A stretch of 9,445 nt of DNA from an uncultured Mollicutes bacterium (GTDB lineage Bacteria > Bacillota_I > Bacilli_A > RFN20 > CAG-826), in assembly GCA_900550795.1 (NCBI GenBank), contig URTN01000016.1, positions 1 through 9,445 of the forward strand, given 5' to 3'. Under the pieces are notes generated by a model. That model searched no databases. It was not told the DNA's origin and worked only from the letters and a program-made list of their open reading frames with translations. This document shows, piece after piece, positions 7,201-9,445 of this stretch. Within the stretch, counting starts at the first letter, position 1. Each line of letters starts with the position of its first letter. Both the position numbers and the translations under genes were made by a program.

Positions 7201-7561
7201 TAAATTACGTAATGGGTCGCTTAAAAACGTAAAACGCAATGTTAATTTCTATACTTTTGATACTTCTTATACATCTGATACGGTTGTATCTACTCAGCTT
7301 GCTTATGATTTAGGCTGGAAAGTAAAAGTCAAAAAAGAAGATGGATCTATTTTAGCTTGCAAGACTTATAAGCTTAATGGTGGCCTATTAGGATTTGATA
7401 CACCTAGCGGTAATAATTCCTATGTTCTTGAATTTGATACTGTATATCTAAAAGAAGGCGGGTATATGGGCCTAGCTTCTTTGATGATATTTAGCGGTTA
7501 TCTATATTATATGGATAATAAAAAGAAGAAGAGCAGGCTAGGCTTTTCTCTTCTTCCCTAA
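4283..7561 (+). CDS. YfhO-family large membrane protein (GT-C-like, putative cell-surface glycosylation)
   Basis: This is a 1092-residue polytopic membrane protein. The first helix is at about 33-52. The following extracytoplasmic loop has the family motif WDYSHQYLPF (62-71, Asp63 a candidate catalytic acid) and FPLYDPYLFLGGDNIG (88-103), as in GT-C-like YfhO proteins. A dozen or so helices run to about residue 536. A long outer domain follows (about 540-1055), ending with the conserved YfhO strand pattern around 1004-1053 (YDLGWKVKV, then NGGLLGFDTPSG). A last helix at about 1060-1077 and a KKKK cluster anchor the tail inside. B. subtilis YfhO (about 860 residues) is linked with CsbB to glycosylation of lipoteichoic acid, but no CsbB-like glycosyltransferase lies here, so the acceptor is unknown. 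The extra length is mainly a Ser/Tyr/Asn-rich section near 770-880. The start follows the PII stop by 5 nt; the purine-rich SD-like sequence at 4263-4269 is rather far (13 nt). Confidence 0.9.
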   Translation: MASSLSSYRRNNFDIKAFLKEKLSFLFDPWSDFYYGVALALIGFAWCAYGLIENQFTSAFNWDYSHQYLPFAYDYALSWRTFFKTGQFPLYDPYLFLGGDNIGSNTYYGLFDPFVIVMSFFPLSWIPALYALSTIIKLTMTAFFAKAYLTYMGIEKNTARFGALAIAFSGYLNFMVGFPTFVSAITYLPLVLLGIEKTIKEGKIGNLVIGIFLIELSCFLLLVPTCIFGVMYALWRYFTTIRQRNIKDNGRGIILGISAFALGLMLGAWALLPSYRQSSLSGRTSSIGQAYFNSLKGSFNDRQYYRFFSLLFEQVGDNPGRQLMGLISFFFPTGGFQTLPLVIAKNGIYDAWTASLFCYTPFIFLFFASFIMSIKEKRIDHILAICGCLFLVFTTFAYYFFFGFSGNGYGRWFFILVPLIVYYGCRAFDKRKEYSPYIYLAGSALAFLGTILSYFSIFWLLEGKKFSVINGMTYFKNSYLMPNENYDDLFRQWYLYYQLILIGVETLLLLLFQKKKYLPHIFFVCIAAEAIVMGNSGYMYNGLWSIKNTYMGGEVSLANNREMAKRIRDNENSFYRAYVDDSGGSENYQFAIGLPESSGFHSLLNFEVNDFAVMNGLKYSSSTRKTYDDQSFVDTGWSGNYRSKKWGVDSALGFRYYIVSTPINGWVGENVPFGAEEIEEYSVDRNKYRVFRVSEDYLPSLGHAIDKDLVYELKVEKEFQQTNFYGNGGDNFFRYYDISQIEQNGAIFNEGEVPEGINIRNDLDWTASNMKNKYGSIYYSYYSGLKFENYVGNEGDGIYPSSNSSYKNEGVNYFFSNNQSVTSFVNNSEIVAGKDHLVISKNSTSDPYFNSSYEGAYIEFKYYNSSYSSSSQASFFDFMPQILVFGDKLDSQGNVIENQLLSYEYKGMKNIASTDKNHSDKSTIGLYAKGGKVKNIVLYWPKYGNSSTHKHKVSTSTIKMLVEDYSIVNEKVTKLRNGSLKNVKRNVNFYTFDTSYTSDTVVSTQLAYDLGWKVKVKKEDGSILACKTYKLNGGLLGFDTPSGNNSYVLEFDTVYLKEGGYMGLASLMIFSGYLYYMDNKKKKSRLGFSLLP

Positions 7562-7569
7562 TTTATTTT
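7525..7569 (+). terminator. Candidate hairpin terminator, possibly bidirectional, in the 3' end of the YfhO-family gene
   Basis: A 9-bp perfect inverted repeat (GAAGAAGAG at 7525-7533, CTCTTCTTC at 7548-7556, 14-nt loop) lies in the last codons of the YfhO-family gene. On the plus strand it is followed a few bases later by the T-rich ATTTATTTT (7561-7569). On the minus strand the base of the stem runs directly into TTTTTATTAT. The convergent genes leave only one base between their stops, so termination signals must lie within coding sequence. The stem has only 4 G-C pairs, so it would be weak. Confidence 0.4.
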
Positions 7570-8420
7570 ACAAATGAATTTAAATATATATCGTAAACCC
7601 TGTTTTTCTTTATCCCCATTGATTTAGCAACGTTTGAAACGGCTTCTTTTCCGCTTCTACCAAATTCGAGTTCATCTTTTAATGCTAAGGCAATTTGATT
7701 GTCATCAATTTCTTTTTTACTGTCTTTCTTACCTTCGACAACAATAACCATTTCTCCTTTTAAAGTTGTTTCATCTAATAAGGCTAATTCAACTAAGCTA
7801 CCACGAATAAATTCTTCATGAAGCTTAGTTAATTCTCTTGCTATAACTGCTTTTCTATCACCTAGAGTAGCTGCCATTGCAACAAGCGTTTTATTTATCC
7901 TATGTGGAGATTCATAGAAGATTAAGGTTTCTTTTTTTGATTCTAAATCTTTGAGTTCTGCGTTCCTTTCGCTTTCTTTTGCGGATAAAAATCCATGGAA
8001 ATAGAAATGAGAACTATCTAATCCAGAGCAAACTAAAGCGTTAATTGCAGCACTTGGTCCAGATGTTACTGAGACGTTTATATCGTTCTCCAAACACTTC
8101 TTCACTAATCTAGTTCCTGGATCAGAAATAGCAGGATAGCCAGCGTCTGACATATATGCTATTTTCTTCCCTTGCTTAAGAAGCGTGACTATTTTAGAAG
8201 AAGCTTCCTCTTCATTGTGCTCATGGCAAGAAATGAAGGGTTTGGAGATATTAAAATGTGCCATCAAAGAGCCAGAATTCCTAGTATCTTCAGCAGCAAT
8301 AAAATCCATATCCTTTAGAAGCGAAATAGCACGTGGACTCATTTCATCTAGATTTCCAATAGGAGTAGAAATTAAATATAGCAAAGGGGTAGAGGAGGAA
8401 AAATTAAGCTTTCTGTCCAT
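7563..8420 (-). CDS. rsmI: 16S rRNA (cytidine(1402)-2'-O)-methyltransferase RsmI
   Basis: This 285-residue SAM-dependent methyltransferase of the tetrapyrrole-methylase fold is predicted to 2'-O-methylate C1402 in the decoding centre of 16S rRNA. The family motifs appear in order: TPIGNLDE (19-26), AEDTRNS (43-49), SDAGYPAISDPG (91-102, SAM-binding loop), SGPSAAINAL (120-129), FYFHGFL (139-145), YESPHR (169-174), ARELTKLHEE (194-203) and KGEMVIVVEG (221-230). Length is normal. The usual Thr after SDAG is Tyr95 here. The C-terminal 50 residues form the small helical region (GRSGKEAVSNVAKSMGIKKN). The start codon at 8418-8420 lies inside the end of ricT (17-nt overlap) with a modest AGGGA SD (8429-8433) 8 nt upstream, so the two are probably translated from one mRNA. 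It converges with the YfhO-family gene, one base apart. Confidence 0.97.
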   Translation of the reverse strand: MDRKLNFSSSTPLLYLISTPIGNLDEMSPRAISLLKDMDFIAAEDTRNSGSLMAHFNISKPFISCHEHNEEEASSKIVTLLKQGKKIAYMSDAGYPAISDPGTRLVKKCLENDINVSVTSGPSAAINALVCSGLDSSHFYFHGFLSAKESERNAELKDLESKKETLIFYESPHRINKTLVAMAATLGDRKAVIARELTKLHEEFIRGSLVELALLDETTLKGEMVIVVEGKKDSKKEIDDNQIALALKDELEFGRSGKEAVSNVAKSMGIKKNRVYDIYLNSFVK

Positions 8421-9445
8421 TTTTATTGTCCCTAAATTTATTGTTATGCCTATTCTTGTTATGGTGGAAATTTTTCTTGTCGTTTCTAGGGCGTTGCTGT
8501 TGCTGGTTGTCCCTATTTTTATTATTTCTATCTTTTTGGAAATTGTTCTGCTGGGCCGCTTTGTTTCTATTGTCTTTATCTACATGCATGCCCATATAGG
8601 AATTATCTTTAGTATTGCTGCTAGAGATATTGTAGTCAGGTAATTTATATTCCTTATCCAAACTTATTTCTTTCTTTTTATAAGTTCCATTCATCATGGC
8701 CTTAATATCTTCTAATGGGAATGTACGGAAATCATCTTTTGTTTGGTTGGTTAATCTAACCATCCTGGAAATGATATTAAATGAATCGACAAAATAATCG
8801 CCTTCATCCAAATGGATCTTAGTTCCTAGATGTGGGAAATCCTTTTTCTCGATTGTGTAAGTATCATCTTCAAAAGATAAGCAGCATATTAATTTGCCAC
8901 ATGGACCACTTAATTTTGGAATATTAAGTGTAAGCATTTGGTTTTTGGCTTTGGCAATCGAAATAGCATCGAATTGGGTGAGGAATGTGGAGCAGCATAA
9001 TGGCAATCCGCAGATTCCAATTCCACCTACCATCTTTGCCTTGTCTCTAGAAGCGATTTGCTTTAATTCGATTCTAGCAGGAATCAAACGTACCAATTTC
9101 TTTAACAATTCACGAAAGTCGACTCTTTTCTCGCTTGAAGTATAGGAAATTGTTACTTTTGAGCCATCTAAAGTATAAATGGCATCAATTAAATCCATGG
9201 CCAAACCAAGTGATTCGACCTCTCTTCTAGTAATGGCCAAGGCTTTTTTCCCTTGCTCCAAATTGAAGTTATAGTCAATCATGTCGTCTTTAGTTGGCTT
9301 TCTTAATATTGGTTTTAACTCCAAGTTCCCTTTATAGGTGGAAATCTTATATAAAGGAGTGGCTACAGTTCCCATTTCTAGACCTGTAACAGTTTCTACA
9401 ACAACAAGGTCATCCTCTTTTAAATCATTAAATTCAGTGGAAAAG
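8404..9445 (-). CDS. ricT: RicT (YaaT), PSP1-domain Fe-S protein of the Ric/Y complex, 5' end outside the window
   Basis: The reading frame is open to the right edge of the window. The 23 residues before the Met at 9373-9375 (including DDLVVVETVTGLE) match the start of B. subtilis RicT, whose equivalent reads CVIVETVRGVE, so the internal Met is not the start; about 17 residues are missing. Counting from that Met, the PSP1 core holds DFRELLKKL (86-94), RIELKQIASRDKAK (101-114), GGIGICGLPLCCSTFL (117-132) and LSGPCGKLICCLSFE (155-169). The two C-x4-CC clusters (Cys122/127/128 and Cys159/164/165) are the expected Fe-S ligands. With RicA and RicF, RicT assists RNase Y-dependent mRNA maturation in B. 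subtilis and affects sporulation and competence. The C-terminal 60-70 residues are an unusual Asn/Lys/Gln/Arg/His-rich tail. It precedes rsmI on the same strand; yabA, often between them in Bacilli, is absent. Confidence 0.95.
   Translation of the reverse strand, partial: FSTEFNDLKEDDLVVVETVTGLEMGTVATPLYKISTYKGNLELKPILRKPTKDDMIDYNFNLEQGKKALAITRREVESLGLAMDLIDAIYTLDGSKVTISYTSSEKRVDFRELLKKLVRLIPARIELKQIASRDKAKMVGGIGICGLPLCCSTFLTQFDAISIAKAKNQMLTLNIPKLSGPCGKLICCLSFEDDTYTIEKKDFPHLGTKIHLDEGDYFVDSFNIISRMVRLTNQTKDDFRTFPLEDIKAMMNGTYKKKEISLDKEYKLPDYNISSSNTKDNSYMGMHVDKDNRNKAAQQNNFQKDRNNKNRDNQQQQRPRNDKKNFHHNKNRHNNKFRDNKNGQKA
8407..8586 (-). other. Low-complexity Asn/Lys/Arg/Gln/His tail of RicT
   Basis: The last 60 residues of RicT are nearly all N, K, R, Q, H and D, including a QQQQ run and repeated N-K-x-R or R-x-N-K elements. 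B. subtilis RicT (about 275 residues) ends soon after the folded core. The tail is probably disordered and strongly positive, hence a possible RNA-binding or condensation-prone arm (inference). The open frame and the position of the rsmI start within its end argue that it is real coding sequence and not a frameshift product. Confidence 0.75.

Noticed and set aside
8185..8643. Plus-strand open frame of 152 codons with hydrophobic stretches
   Set aside because: It lies antisense across the ends of rsmI and ricT, both of which have full family motifs. The hydrophobic look comes from reading the reverse of Lys/Asn-rich codons.
9373..9375. ATG as the true start of ricT
   Set aside because: The frame continues to the window edge and the upstream residues match the conserved RicT N-terminus (VVVETVTGLE), so this is an internal methionine.
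1..9445. CRISPR arrays, tRNA/rRNA genes, insertion sequences, attachment sites, riboswitches
   Set aside because: No direct-repeat arrays, cloverleaf-like segments, transposase motifs or long leaders were seen. Coding sequence covers almost the whole window.

Overview
The window is a gene-dense, AT-rich piece (about one third G+C by eye) of a low-GC Gram-positive chromosome. Three things suggest Bacillota, class Bacilli in the broad sense. The Shine-Dalgarno sequences are purine-rich. A ricT gene is followed directly by rsmI, which recalls the holB-ricT-yabA-rsmI region of Bacilli. There is also a YfhO-family membrane protein. TGA is used as a stop (patatin and RluA genes), so this is not the Mycoplasma/Spiroplasma code. 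A gut- or rumen-type uncultured Bacilli/Erysipelotrichales-like genome is my guess, but the sequence does not prove it.

Plus strand, 24-7561: six genes in one direction, separated by at most 5 nt or overlapping by 1-11 nt, so very probably one transcription unit whose promoter lies left of the window. In order they are a patatin-like phospholipase; an S4-domain RluA-type pseudouridine synthase; a double DUF1538 integral membrane protein; a divergent PII-like protein with a charged tail; a second PII-family protein; and a very large YfhO-family membrane protein (GT-C-like fold).

Minus strand, 7563-9445: rsmI (16S rRNA C1402 2'-O-methyltransferase) overlaps the end of ricT (Fe-S protein of the Ric/Y complex). 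The 5' end of ricT runs off the right edge of the window. The two transcription units converge with a single base between the yfhO-like and rsmI stop codons. A weak, possibly bidirectional, terminator hairpin lies inside the last codons of the YfhO-family gene.

The most interesting part is 1893-4277. A single-chain, internally duplicated DUF1538 transporter is translationally coupled to two different PII-type proteins, neither with a T-loop tyrosine. PII-family proteins usually bind adenine nucleotides and gate transporters or enzymes, and DUF1538 proteins have been linked to monovalent cation/proton antiport. The module is therefore best read as a candidate ion transporter gated by nucleotides or a second messenger; this is inference. 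There is no intergenic stretch above 300 bases, and I saw no RNA genes, insertion sequences, CRISPR arrays or origins.
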